The notes below the pieces were generated by a model. It had not been told where the DNA came from. It searched no databases and saw only the letters and a list, made by a program, of their open reading frames with translations. 64,000 nucleotides of DNA from Shinella sp. UYSO24. GTDB lineage: Bacteria; Pseudomonadota; Alphaproteobacteria; Rhizobiales; Rhizobiaceae. The DNA is taken from NCBI GenBank assembly GCA_902167985.1, contig CABHNZ010000019.1, positions 22,075 to 86,074 on the forward strand. Direction: 5' to 3'. The translations under genes and the position numbers were made by a program. Below are positions 52,792 through 62,171 of the stretch, piece after piece (the first letter of the stretch is position 1; every line of letters starts with the position of its first letter).

Positions 52792-54372
52792 TTACATGGC
52801 GATCCCGTCCGAACGAGGATCGCTTGCTCCTTCGCACAAGCCATCGGGATGCAGTACGACGGCTCCTGCATGGCCGCAGAGATCGGAGAAACCGGCGATC
52901 TCTTCGATATCATGGCCCGCATCCCTGAGTGACGATACCAATTGCGGATCGAAGCGGCTTTCGAGCTTCAGATTGGTGCTGGATGCGCCCCAGGTGCGCC
53001 CCAGCAACCAGCGCGGCGCGGTGATCGCCTGCTGAAGCGGCGTACCGAACCGGGCATAGCGCGTGAAGATTGCTGCCTGCGTCTGCGGCTGGCCTTCACC
53101 ACCCATCGTGCCATAGGCCATGATCCGGCCATCGGCGAGATAGGCCATGGCCGGGTTGAGCGTGTGGAACGGGCGCTTGCCCGGCTGCAGCTGGTTTGGC
53201 CCGGGCTGCAGCGAAAAGCCTGCGCCGCGGTTCTGAAAGAATACGCCGGTCTTCGGGCAGGTCAGGCCCGAGCCGAATTCCCAATAGACGCTCTGGATGA
53301 AGCTGACGACATTGCCGTATCGGTCAGCTGCTCCCATCCAGATCGTGTCGCCATCTTTCGGCACATGCGGCCAGGGCAGGGCGCGCTGCATGTCGATTTG
53401 GGCAGCCAGCGTATCGAGTTCGGCCTCTTTCAGCCAGTCCTGCGCCGGTGAGGCCATGGTGCGCGGATCGCCAAGCTCACGGTTACGGCGGATGAATGCC
53501 TGTTTCGTCGCCTCGACGATAGCATGGATATGCTCGGCACTTTCACCGGCGGTAACACTCAACCGATCGAAGAGGGCGAGGATCATCAGCGAGGAAACAC
53601 CCTGTGTCGGTGCCACCATGTTGAACAGGCGGTCACCGCCGGTCTCGACCGTCAGCGGGGTCACATATTCTGCGCTGTAGGCAGCAAAATCTGCCGGTCG
53701 TAGCGGGCTGCCATTGTCTTCGAGGAAGCTGGCGTTTTCCTGTGCCAGCCTGCCGGTATAGAAGCTTCTCAGCCCATCGCGTCCAAGGGTTTCAAGCGTC
53801 TCGGCAAGCGCCACCTGTTTCAGGCGGGCACCGGGTGCCGGTACGGTGCCGTCAATTAGGAATGTGTCGGAAAAGCCGGGAACACCTTTGAGCTCGGCGA
53901 GCTTCTCCGCAGTACAGACCGACTGGTTGCCGGTCACGGCAATACCGGCGCGCGCCTTGTCGGCAGCCGGTTGCAGGAGGCCGGCGACGGATAGCCTGGC
54001 TGGCCGCGAGACCGTGCCAAGCGCTAGGTCCCATCCGCCGATCGTGCCCGGCACCGTCAGTGCCGCCGCGCCGCCACGGGTCGGAAGTGTCCCGCCATGT
54101 CCCCGCTCGCCATACCATTGCGGCGTCGCGAGCGCTGCAGCCTGGCCGCAGGCCGAGATGCCGATCAGATCTTCGCCGGGCCGGTGGATCAGCCAGAAAC
54201 CGTCTCCGCCAATACCGTTCATATGCGGGTAGACGACAGCGATCATCGCCGCCGCAGCCACCATCGCCTCCATGGCGGTCGCACCTTCGTCCAGCATCTT
54301 GCGGCCTATATAGGCCGCATCGCGATGCGGTGCGGTGAACATGCCACCGTGATTGAGGGCCGAGACGAGCAT
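52792..54372 (-). CDS. Gamma-glutamyltransferase family protein
   Basis: A 526-residue member of the Ntn-hydrolase gamma-glutamyltransferase family (PF01019). The nucleophile Thr that becomes the N-terminus after self-cleavage aligns with T in DGDTIWMGAADRYGNVVSFI; GMFTAPHRDAAYIGRKMLDE opens the large subunit. There is no signal peptide, so this is a cytoplasmic form, as in many family members linked to cephalosporin acylase-like or other amide hydrolysis. The start at 54372 has AAAGGAT upstream. It is the last gene of the minus-strand group with the M20 hydrolase, deacetylase and NicC-like gene. Confidence 0.88.
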   Translation of the reverse strand: MLVSALNHGGMFTAPHRDAAYIGRKMLDEGATAMEAMVAAAAMIAVVYPHMNGIGGDGFWLIHRPGEDLIGISACGQAAALATPQWYGERGHGGTLPTRGGAAALTVPGTIGGWDLALGTVSRPARLSVAGLLQPAADKARAGIAVTGNQSVCTAEKLAELKGVPGFSDTFLIDGTVPAPGARLKQVALAETLETLGRDGLRSFYTGRLAQENASFLEDNGSPLRPADFAAYSAEYVTPLTVETGGDRLFNMVAPTQGVSSLMILALFDRLSVTAGESAEHIHAIVEATKQAFIRRNRELGDPRTMASPAQDWLKEAELDTLAAQIDMQRALPWPHVPKDGDTIWMGAADRYGNVVSFIQSVYWEFGSGLTCPKTGVFFQNRGAGFSLQPGPNQLQPGKRPFHTLNPAMAYLADGRIMAYGTMGGEGQPQTQAAIFTRYARFGTPLQQAITAPRWLLGRTWGASSTNLKLESRFDPQLVSSLRDAGHDIEEIAGFSDLCGHAGAVVLHPDGLCEGASDPRSDGIAM

Positions 54373-54415
54373 TTTATCCTTTCGTGAGGAATGGTGGTTT
54401 GGCTGGGTGTGCCTG

Positions 54416-55593
54416 CTATGCTGTGTGTTCGGCCATGCGGCTACGTGCGATCACGACGCGTACGAACATCGATGCCCCGAAAGGGATTGCCGCGTCGTTG
54501 AAGGCGTAGCGGGGGTTGTGAAGCGCAGCGCCCTTTCCTTGCCCGAGGAAAAAGTAAGCGCCGGGGACATGGAGGAGCATATCGGCAAAGTCTTCGCTGG
54601 TCATGGCAATCGGCGGCGCGCGATCGACATTGGCCTCGCCGACGACTGCATCTGCCGCATCTGCAAGGATTGCTGCGTGGAGCGGATGATTGACGAGTGT
54701 GCTGAACACATCGCGGATCTGGACGCTCGCCTTTGCGCCATAGCCCTCGGCAATGCTTTTCGAAAGCCGGACGAGCCGTCCCGACATGGTTTTCCGCACG
54801 TCCGGCCGCATGGTGCGGATCGTGCCGGAAAGCCGCGCGGTATCGGGAATGACGTTATAGGTGGAGCCGGCCGACATGGCGGTGACGGACAGAACGGCAG
54901 AATCGACCGGGTCGACATTGCGGCTGACGATCGTGTGCAGGCCTTGCGCAATCGCAAGAGCGGCAAGGCCGGCATCGACTGTGCGATGTGGGAAGGCGGC
55001 ATGGCCGCCATTGCCGGCGATATCGATATCGAAGAAGTCTGCACTGGCCGAGACGGGGCCGGGACCGACGGCAATCGTGCCGAAATCTCTATCCGGGGCA
55101 TTGTGAAGCGCATAGATCTCGTCGCAGGCAAAGCGTTCAAACAGGCCGTCCGCGATCATGGCGCGCGCACCGCCGCGCCCCTCCTCCGCCGGCTGGAAGA
55201 TCAATACGACCCGGCCGAAAATCTCATCCCGATGAGCCTGCAGATAGCGGGCAGCTGCAATCAGCATGGTCATGTGGCCATCGTGGCCGCAGCCGTGAAA
55301 ACAGCCATCGACGGTCGAGCGGAACGGCAGGTCGCTCTCTTCGTGGATGGGCAGTGCATCCATATCGGCGCGAAGGCCGATCGAACGACCGGGGCCGGCC
55401 TTGCCCTCGATAATACCGATCACGCCCGTCGTCCCGATACCGCGGGCGACGGCGATCCCGATTTTTTCCAATTCCTCGGCAACGCGCCCAGATGTCCGCA
55501 TCTCCTCGAAACGAGCTCGGGATGGGCGTGAAAATCTTGCCGGAGCGAGGTCAGGTAATCGAGTTCTTGTGTCGAAAAGTCGAGCAACGCCAT
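54416..55593 (-). pseudogene. M20 family amidohydrolase (HipO-like), frame broken once
   Basis: A metal-dependent amidohydrolase of about 393 residues, similar in pattern to hippurate hydrolases and amino-acid deacylases. Start ATG at 55593 (GGAGGCCCC upstream): MALLDFSTQELDYLTSLRQD, then FHAHPELGFEEMRTSGR once one G is restored near 55513. Metal ligands: GLRADMDALPIHE, GCFHGCGHDGHMTMLIAAAR and LIFQPAEEGRGGARAMI. The dimerisation domain follows. Read literally, the frame begins at 55501. It overlaps the deacetylase gene by 43 bases. Confidence 0.82.
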
Positions 55594-56579
55594 CGGGGCC
55601 TCCTGTCGGGCAGTGCCGGCGTCATCGACCGGCTCAGGTCTTGCGCAAGGGTCTGTTCAGGTCGCTTGAAATTGGCGTGCCAGTGCTGTGCAATATCAAT
55701 GCCGCGGCAGAACCAGACGCCCTCATGCTTCTTCATGTGTTCGAGCAGGCGGACAAGACCCTGAATGCGGCCCGGCCGTCCGATCAGGCGATCGTGAAGG
55801 CCGATCGACAGAAGCTTCGGCGAACCGGCCTCGCCTTCCTGGTAGAGCGTGTCGAAGGCGTCGCGCATATATTGGAAGAAGTGATCGGCGGTCGAGAAGC
55901 CGCTGTTTTCGTTGAATCGGTTGTCGTTGGTCTCGTAGGAATAGGGGATGACGAGATGCGGACCATAAGGGCCTTCGACCCAGTAAGGAAGTTCGTCGGA
56001 CAGGCTGTCGCGGTCATAGAGGAAGCCGCCTTCCTCCATCACGAGACGACGGGTATTATGCCCTGGGCGGCCGGTCATCCAGCCAAGCGGCCGGCTGCCG
56101 GTCAGCGTTTCGAGAATGTCGACGGCCTTTGCCAGATGCTCCCGCTCGACCTCCTCTTCGACCTCGCCATAGTCCACCCAGCGATAGCCGTGGCTGACCA
56201 TTTCATGGCCGCGTTGCACAAAGGCACGCGCGAGTGCCGGATTGTGCTCCAGCCCACGGGCAACCCCAAGCACGCTCATTTTCACGTCGAAGCGACCAAA
56301 GACATCGAGAATGCGCCAGGCACCGCGGCGGCTGCCGTATTCGAAGAGCGATTCCACCAGCGGCACGCGACGGCCAACCTGGGTATCGACACCGATATCG
56401 TTGAGCATGCCCTCTGAAACCGGATCGCCATTGGCCAGCGTTGCCTCGCCACCGCCCTCGACATTGAGGTTGAAGTTGACGGCAATCCTCGCGCCGCCAG
56501 GCCATTTCGGATCGGGCATATGTTCGCCATAGCCGATAAAGTCGCGTTCGATCATGGAATCCGGGCCGTAAGCGGGCAT
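55551..56579 (-). CDS. Polysaccharide deacetylase-fold hydrolase (PuuE-like)
   Basis: A 342-residue enzyme with the NodB-type fold, resembling PuuE-type allantoinases and peptidoglycan deacetylases that act on small amides: RIAVNFNLNVEGGGEATLAN, the conserved GRRRG-like GSRRGAWRILDVFGRFDVK, GHEMVSHGYRWVDY and GWMTGRPGHNTRRL. In this subgroup the metal-binding His-His-Asp set is partly replaced. The last 30 residues run past the M20 start and look non-homologous, so the real end may be a little earlier. It may hydrolyse a ring amide or an N-acyl group in the pathway. Confidence 0.8.
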   Translation of the reverse strand: MPAYGPDSMIERDFIGYGEHMPDPKWPGGARIAVNFNLNVEGGGEATLANGDPVSEGMLNDIGVDTQVGRRVPLVESLFEYGSRRGAWRILDVFGRFDVKMSVLGVARGLEHNPALARAFVQRGHEMVSHGYRWVDYGEVEEEVEREHLAKAVDILETLTGSRPLGWMTGRPGHNTRRLVMEEGGFLYDRDSLSDELPYWVEGPYGPHLVIPYSYETNDNRFNENSGFSTADHFFQYMRDAFDTLYQEGEAGSPKLLSIGLHDRLIGRPGRIQGLVRLLEHMKKHEGVWFCRGIDIAQHWHANFKRPEQTLAQDLSRSMTPALPDRRPRWRCSTFRHKNSIT

Positions 56580-56652
56580 GGGGCAATCCCTTTATGGGGT
56601 GAGAGGAGGGCCCTGCGTATCGATCGCGGCACGCAGGCTTTCAAATTCAGGG

Positions 56653-57783
56653 TCAGGCAGCCTTTGACAGCTCGTGCGCATAAGGGTCGTAACCGAAAAA
56701 CCATTCCGTCGGATGCGGGGTCTTCAGCCAAGAGTTTTCCGCGGAAATCCGCTGGACGTCGCCGACGCGGGTGATGCGCATGGTTTCGTAAATGCGGAAG
56801 GCGTCTTCCGGGGACGATCCGGCCGCGATCGCGCGGGCCAGGATCGCGCCGTCTTCGATCGCCATCGATCCGCCGGCCGCCATGAAGGGGCGAACCGCAT
56901 GGCAGGCATCGCCAGCCAGCACGATCCGGCCGTCGCTCCATTTGTCGTTGCGCGTGCGATCGCAAATCGGCAGGAGCTGGACCTTCTCGGCGGCCATCAT
57001 CAGGCCGAGGAGATCGTCATGGGCGCCGGCAAAACCGTTGAGGAAGTCTTCGCGGCTGCCTTCGCGCGGTGGCGTGCTCTCGTCCCAGTCATCACTTGGC
57101 ACGGCACCCATGATATAGCATTCGTCGCGACGTTCGCTCATGTAATAGGCGAGCAGGTGGCGGTCGTCACCCCACCATTTGGTGCAGTCGCGCATCGGCA
57201 CGCCGGCAATCTTTTCGGTCGGGAATGTAGCCCGCAACGCGACCTTGCCGACATAGCGCGGCGCGCTCGTGCCCTGGACGAGATCGCGGACGACCGAGCG
57301 GATGCCGTCGGCGCCGATCACCAGGTCGGTATCGAAATGCTGACCGTTGGTGAAGGATAGCCGCACGCCATCGGCGGCATGGTCGATCCCTGCGAGCTGA
57401 TGGTCGAAATGCAAGGTCTCGGGCGCGAGCGTCGAGAGCAGGATCTGGTGCAGGTCGGCGCGATGGATGTTGACGAAGGGGCCACCAAAACGACCCTCGG
57501 CCTCCGCGTCGAAGACAAGCTCGTTTAGAACCTCGCCGGTCGTCACGTCTCGGCTGACGAAGGCATCCGGCTTGACCCCGGCGCGCACCATATCAGCCTC
57601 GATGCCCAGCTGGCGCATGACCTTGGCCGTGCTTGCGCCCAGAATGATGCCCGATCCGATGCGCCAGAAGCTCTGGGCCTGATCGAACACGGTGACCGAA
57701 TAGCCCTGCTGGCGCAAGAGGCCGGCCACTGTCAGGCCGGCAATGCCGGCGCCAACCACGGCGATCCGTGCTGTTTTATCCAT
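56653..57783 (-). CDS. FAD-dependent monooxygenase similar to NicC (6-hydroxynicotinate 3-monooxygenase)
   Basis: A 376-residue flavin monooxygenase. FAD motif IAVVGAGIAGLTVAGLLRQQ (6-25); the DG motif region DTDLVIGADGIRSVVRDLVQ; the GD motif RIVLAGDACHAVRPFMAAGG. Features remembered from Pseudomonas NicC are present: KWWGDDRHLLAYYMSERRDE and the ending WFFGYDPYAHEL. NicC oxidatively decarboxylates 6-hydroxynicotinate to 2,5-dihydroxypyridine. No nicX-like dioxygenase or nicF-like gene is visible here, so a related aromatic or N-heterocyclic acid is also possible. It is divergent from the NMT1-type ABC operon and shares a repeated operator-like motif. Confidence 0.8.
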   Translation of the reverse strand: MDKTARIAVVGAGIAGLTVAGLLRQQGYSVTVFDQAQSFWRIGSGIILGASTAKVMRQLGIEADMVRAGVKPDAFVSRDVTTGEVLNELVFDAEAEGRFGGPFVNIHRADLHQILLSTLAPETLHFDHQLAGIDHAADGVRLSFTNGQHFDTDLVIGADGIRSVVRDLVQGTSAPRYVGKVALRATFPTEKIAGVPMRDCTKWWGDDRHLLAYYMSERRDECYIMGAVPSDDWDESTPPREGSREDFLNGFAGAHDDLLGLMMAAEKVQLLPICDRTRNDKWSDGRIVLAGDACHAVRPFMAAGGSMAIEDGAILARAIAAGSSPEDAFRIYETMRITRVGDVQRISAENSWLKTPHPTEWFFGYDPYAHELSKAA

Positions 57784-57800
57784 TCTGGCGCTTCCTCAGA

Positions 57801-57822
57801 TATTTGTTCTATAGCGAATGAT
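57801..57822 (-). promoter_or_regulatory. Candidate operator, copy 1 (NicC-like side)
   Basis: Read on the minus strand: ATCATTCG, then CTATAGAACAAATA. It matches copy 2 at 58051-58072 closely, but in the opposite orientation, and lies just upstream of the NicC-like start at 57783. A candidate site for the MarR regulator at 60712. Confidence 0.55.
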
Positions 57823-58050
57823 ATTATGCCTATGGCGTTCGCAGGCTTTCTGTCAAGAGGTGTGCAGCCTGATGTGGCTGGCCGAGACCGTTTGCGGGCA
57901 GGCGCACGGCATAGGCTGAAAAATCCGCGGAAATTCTATTGAATACCAATTAATCACGTTGATAACGAAGTTGGCAATTTATTTGATTGAATGCCTAAAC
58001 ATTGCGCTGAATGGCAGATTGACCAAACGCAAGTCACTCCATAAGCTAAA

Positions 58051-58072
58051 ATCATTCGATAAAGAACGAATG
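58051..58072 (+). promoter_or_regulatory. Candidate operator, copy 2 (ABC operon side)
   Basis: ATCATTCG, then ATAAAGAACGAATG. It contains the dyad CATTCG/CGAATG (58053-58058 and 58067-58072), 50 bases before the substrate-binding protein gene. With copy 1 it suggests one regulator for both divergent operons. The rest of the 339-base gap is AT-rich promoter sequence. Confidence 0.55.
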
Positions 58073-58122
58073 TTCATTGCAGGCTATATCCAACTCGAAC
58101 CCCCGCCTTCCGGAGTGAAGAA

Positions 58123-59090
58123 ATGAAAATGCGCGTTGCCCTTATGCTCGCCCTGTCAGTCGTGACCGGCGCCTATTCGTCGGTCGCCCGGGCCGCCGAG
58201 ATCAATTTCATCACCGACTTCGGCTTCAACGGCCGTCACTCCTATTTCTACGTCGCGCTCGATAAGGGGTACTACAAGCAGGAAGGCCTCGACGTGACGA
58301 TTGTCCGCGGTCAGGGCTCTGCCGATGCGATCAAGAAGGTCGGCTCGGGTGCCGCGACCGTTGGCTTTGCCGATGCCGGTTCGCTGGTTCTGGCGCGCGG
58401 AAATGACAAGGTGCCGGTCAAGATGATCTCGGTCGTCTACGCTACGCCGCCGCAGGCCATTTTCGTTCTGGGCGACAGTACTATCAAGACGCCGAAGGAT
58501 CTCGAAGGCAAGACGCTCGCCGATACGGCATCGAGCTCGGTTCGGCTGCTCTTCCCGGCCTATGCCGAAGCGGCGGGCATCGATGCGTCCAAGGTCAACT
58601 GGGTTGCTGCCGATAGCGCCGCGCTGACCTCAATCCTTGCCACCAAGCGCGCTGATGGCATCGGCCAGTTCACCGTCGGTGCGCCGCTCGTCGAGAAGGC
58701 GACGGCTCCGGCAAGCGTCCGCGTCCTCTCCTACAAGGATGTCGGTCTCAATTATTATGGTAACGGTATCATCGCGTCCGAAGACACGATCGCCAAGGAT
58801 CCGCAGATGTTGAAGGCCTTCGTGCGTGCCACGATGAAGGGCATGAAGGATGCATTTGCCAATCCGGCTGAAGCGGCGGCTATCATGAACAAGTACCAGA
58901 AGCAGATCGAGCCTTCGATCATCGAAGGTGAGACCAAATGGTAAAGGATCTGGCGACCGTCGATGGCAAGCTTGCCGGCAAGATCGATCCGACCCGCGTG
59001 AAGGAAACCGTCGACATCATGGCCAAGTATTTCAAGCTCAATTCGCCGGTTGATCCCAAGGACGTCTATGCCGAAGGTTTCGCCGAATGA
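58123..59090 (+). pseudogene. NMT1/THI5-like ABC substrate-binding protein, frame broken once
   Basis: A binding protein of about 322 residues (PF09084 type). Signal peptide MKMRVALMLALSVVTGAYSS to about residue 24 (ARA), then INFITDFGFNGRHSYFYVAL, DKGYYKQEGLDVTIVRGQGS and VGFADAGSLVLARGND. One A lost at 58936-58938 (AAAA to AAA) restores GETKMVKDLATVDGKLAGKI and a normal C-terminus with TGA at 59088-59090. Relatives bind pyrimidine precursors, riboflavin, taurine or sulfonates. Its stop overlaps the ATPase start (ATGA). Confidence 0.85.
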
Positions 59091-59926
59091 ATGATGCGAT
59101 TGAGAGCCGTATGACCGACGGTTCGCGCGCCAAGCAAGCCGGGACGTCATCCGTCCCGGTGATCGACTTTACGGCGGTCACCAAGAGCTACAAGGACAAG
59201 GCTGGTCTTGACGTCCACGCGATGGGGCCTGTCGATTTGAAGATCGAGCCCGGCGAGTTTGTTTCCGTCGTGGGGCCCTCGGGCTGCGGCAAGTCCACGC
59301 TGTTGCGTGTCATTGCCGGTCTCGAAACGGCAACGGGCGGCGAATTGAAACGGTATGGCCTGCCGCTCGACGAGCCCTCCTATGAGGTGGGCATCATCTT
59401 CCAGGAACATGTCCTTTTCCCCTGGGCATCGATCATCGAGAATGTCATGCTCCCGGCCGATATCCTCCATCTCGACAAGGAAGCAGCGCGCAAGCGCGCC
59501 TGGCAGCTTCTCGAAATGACGGGCCTCAAGGATTTCGCCCAGCATCGCCCGCAAATGCTTTCGGGCGGCATGAAGCAGCGCGCCGCATTCTGCCGCGCCA
59601 TGTTGTCCGATCCGCGCTTTCTTCTGCTCGACGAGCCTTTTGGCGCGCTCGATGCGCTGACCCGCGAGGAATTGTCGTTGGAACTGTCCCGCCTTTGGGG
59701 CGAACTTGGCCGGAGCGCCTTCATGATCACCCACGATATCGAAGAGGCGATCCTTCTCGGCGATCGCGTGCTCGTCATGTCGCCGCGGCCGGGGCGCATC
59801 ATCGCCGATATCAAGGTCGATCTGCCACGCCCGCGCTCCGTTGGGACGGCCGTTCTGCCGCGTTTCCAGGAAATCAAGCAGCAGGTGCGCGAACTGATTT
59901 TCGCACGCCAGAAGGATGAGGCATGA
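59087..59926 (+). CDS. ABC ATPase (SsuB/TauB/ThiZ-like)
   Basis: A 279-residue ATPase of the nitrate/sulfonate/taurine class. Walker A GPSGCGKST (63-71), VGIIFQEHVLFPWASIIENV, signature LSGGMKQR, Walker B LLLDEPFGALD, switch His in MITHDIEEA. The F-Q-E-x-x-L-F-P-W stretch is typical. The start overlaps the binding-protein stop by four bases and its own stop overlaps the permease start by four bases. Confidence 0.92.
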   Translation: MNDAIESRMTDGSRAKQAGTSSVPVIDFTAVTKSYKDKAGLDVHAMGPVDLKIEPGEFVSVVGPSGCGKSTLLRVIAGLETATGGELKRYGLPLDEPSYEVGIIFQEHVLFPWASIIENVMLPADILHLDKEAARKRAWQLLEMTGLKDFAQHRPQMLSGGMKQRAAFCRAMLSDPRFLLLDEPFGALDALTREELSLELSRLWGELGRSAFMITHDIEEAILLGDRVLVMSPRPGRIIADIKVDLPRPRSVGTAVLPRFQEIKQQVRELIFARQKDEA

Positions 59927-60674
59927 CCTTCGCTTCCATCGCTACCCGGCTGGTCACGCCGGTTGTCTATCTGATCTGCCTCATCGCCTGGGAATGGCTC
60001 TGCAAGGTGCTCAACATTCCGTCCTGGCTCTTGCCGGCGCCGACAGAAATTGTGTCGGCGGCAATCGCCTGGGCACCCGATCTTCTCACCAATTCGCTGG
60101 TGACCTTGCGCGAAACCGTTTTTGGCTTTGTGCTTGCGCTTGCCCTGTCGCTGCCGCTGTCGGCGCTGATCGCCTTCAATCCGCTCGCACGCAAGCTCAT
60201 CTACCCGCTGCTCCTTGGACTGCAGTCCATCCCGAAAGTGGCGCTCGCGCCGCTGGTGACGCTCTGGTTCGGCTTCTCCGAATGGCCGAAGATCGTCATC
60301 GTCGTGCTCGTCTGCTTCTTTCCCATTTTGGTCAATGTCGTAGCCGGCCTCGAAAATGTGCCGAAGGCGATGCTCGACTGATGCGTTCGCTTGGCGCGCC
60401 TCAGCACATGATCCTGCGCCGCCTTCGCCTTCCGGCCGCGATGCCGTCCTTGTTCACCGGCTGCAAGGTGGCTATCACCTTTGCTGTTATCGGCGCGGTT
60501 ATCGGCGAATTCGTCTCAGCTCAGAGCGGTCTCGGCTACTTGATCATGATTTCGACCTCGCAATCTCAGACCCCTGTCGCCTTTGCTGCAATTCTGGCCT
60601 TGACGCTGCTCAGCGTTGCGCTCTTCTACGTGCTTGAATTCCTTGAGAAGCGTATCGTCACGTGGTCAATGTGA
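59923..60674 (+). pseudogene. ABC permease (SsuC/ThiX-like), frame broken once
   Basis: An inner-membrane permease of about 250 residues with six helices (PF00528 type): FASIATRLVTPVVYLICLIA, then LRETVFGFVLALALSLPLSA and the conserved LLGLQSIPKVALAPLVTLWF. The frame stops at KAMLD; one C lost near 60378 (CC to C) restores MLDLMRSLGAPQHMILRRLR and the rest through SQSQTPVAFAAILALTLLSV. It is the third gene of the transporter operon. Confidence 0.85.
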
Positions 60675-60711
60675 CAGACGCATATTTACCCCTAATCGAC
60701 ACGGACAGGGC

Positions 60712-61284
60712 ATGACCGACAGCAACCGCGGCAAAAGAGGCAGACGGATCGCGACCGATAGTGCGGCGCGAGAACGGGTTGATGAGATTTTCCGGCAATG
60801 GCAGGCGGAGCGGCCGGATATCGATCCTGCGCCCGCCCGAATTTACGGCCTGATCGGCCGTATTCACATCCAGTCGACGGCCTTCATCGACGAGGTGCTT
60901 GCGCCCTATGATCTGGCACGCGGCACGTTCGACGTTCTGACTGCGCTGCGCAGGGCTGGGACGCCTTATAGTTTGACGCCCAAAGAGCTCGCGAAGTATC
61001 TTCTGCTCAGTGGTGCCGGACTGAACAGCAGGATCAACAAGCTCGAGGCGCTGCATTATATCGCAAGATTGCCGGAGCCCAATGATAGGCGCACCATTCG
61101 CATTCAATTGACAGCATCTGGTGAGGCGGTGATCAACAAGGCGATTCCGGAGGTCTTCGAGGCGCAGTGGGAGAGGCTGACCCCTCTTGGCGCTGAATCG
61201 CAGCAGAGGCTTGTGGAAGAATTGCTACGGTTTGCCGATGCGATCGACGGGTCGGGAACGGGCCATAGTTATCATGATAATTGA
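60712..61284 (+). CDS. MarR-family transcriptional regulator
   Basis: A 190-residue winged-helix regulator starting MTDSNRGKRGRRIATDSAAR at 60712 (ACAGGG upstream). HTH core: AFIDEVLAPYDLARGTFDVL, LTPKELAKYLLLSGAGLNSR and INKLEALHYIARLPEPNDRR followed by TIRIQLTASGEAVI (the wing with the R-R-T motif). It follows the transporter genes by 37 bases and is probably co-transcribed. In Pseudomonas the nicotinate genes are also controlled by a MarR protein (NicR), a functional parallel rather than proof. It is the natural candidate for the repeated motif at 57801 and 58051. Confidence 0.88.
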   Translation: MTDSNRGKRGRRIATDSAARERVDEIFRQWQAERPDIDPAPARIYGLIGRIHIQSTAFIDEVLAPYDLARGTFDVLTALRRAGTPYSLTPKELAKYLLLSGAGLNSRINKLEALHYIARLPEPNDRRTIRIQLTASGEAVINKAIPEVFEAQWERLTPLGAESQQRLVEELLRFADAIDGSGTGHSYHDN

Positions 61285-61575
61285 TACGGCTATGGTCCTA
61301 GGAACATTGCTTGCGTCGGATCGCATCGTCTATGCGCATCTTAAACGACGTTCAATTGCCGATACGGCCAATGAGTAGCCAGTGGATGCAATGACCGGAG
61401 TGCTGTTTGAGATCATCGGATGGCACTGCGTGACGAGCGGAGCCGGAGCTGTTCGATAGCCAGATATCGGTTATAAAACAGACAGATAAGATCGTTTGTC
61501 AGGCAGCCGCTGGTTCGATCCCTTTCAAAGCCAAGCCGAACGCCGACATGAGTGCCTATGTGCTGTCGCAAGTGA

Positions 61576-62115
61576 TTACCTTGTCGTGCTGAAAACCATG
61601 AGGGCAGTTGCCACAGCAGGCCCAATGCTCCGCAACGCGTGCTCCAAATGCCGCGGGAAAATGATGGTGTCGCCAGCGTCAAGCACATAGCTTCGGTCTG
61701 CGAATCGTACCTCGACGCAGCCGGAAAGGATTAGCAGAAGGCCATCTCCAGGCGGCTCTGGCAGGCCTTTGAAGATGCCGAAATCCGCGCCGGGTGTGAT
61801 CATGTATGTCATAATCGACCGGCCTTTTCCCACGGTCGTCGATGGCGGCGCGGGAGAAATATCATGGGGCATTACGGGCATTTGTGCCCGCCGTGTCAGC
61901 CGAATCTGAGAGAGCTCGCTGCTGCCATCAACGAGTGTGGCAATCGGGACATCGAAGACACGAGAGAGCCTGGCAAGGGTCTGGACCGATGGCGTTTTAA
62001 TGCCTCGTTCCAGCCTGGATAAGTACCCCTTATTCAGCGAGGTCTTGAGCGCCAGTGCGTCGAGGGTGATATTTTGAGCCTTTCGAAGTGTTCTGATCGT
62101 CGGGCCGATATTCAT
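61576..62115 (-). CDS. XRE-cupin transcriptional regulator
   Basis: A 179-residue regulator: XRE helix-turn-helix at residues 5-60 (IRTLRKAQNITLDALALKTS, LNKGYLSRLERGIKTPSVQT, LARLSRVFDVPIATLV), then a C-terminal cupin (DGLLLILSGCVEVRFADRSY, VLDAGDTIIFPRHLEHALRS). XRE-cupin proteins usually sense a small metabolite through the cupin. The start ATG is at 62115. A perfect 17-base inverted repeat 57 bases upstream is the likely operator. It may control the sugar-type genes downstream in the window. Confidence 0.88.
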   Translation of the reverse strand: MNIGPTIRTLRKAQNITLDALALKTSLNKGYLSRLERGIKTPSVQTLARLSRVFDVPIATLVDGSSELSQIRLTRRAQMPVMPHDISPAPPSTTVGKGRSIMTYMITPGADFGIFKGLPEPPGDGLLLILSGCVEVRFADRSYVLDAGDTIIFPRHLEHALRSIGPAVATALMVFSTTR

Positions 62116-62171
62116 ACAGACTGTCTCGGTTGCTCATCAATTTCGCTAGAAGCAAACCACACGTGTAGCGC

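Noticed and set aside
61274..61378. 34-codon frame after the MarR gene (starts MIIDTAMVLGTLLAS)
   Set aside because: Too short, no ribosome site, and no similarity that I can name. It could be a gene remnant, but nothing supports that.
61510..61545. TGGTTCGATCCC stretch that resembles a tRNA T-arm
   Set aside because: No acceptor stem, D-arm or anticodon arm can be folded around it.
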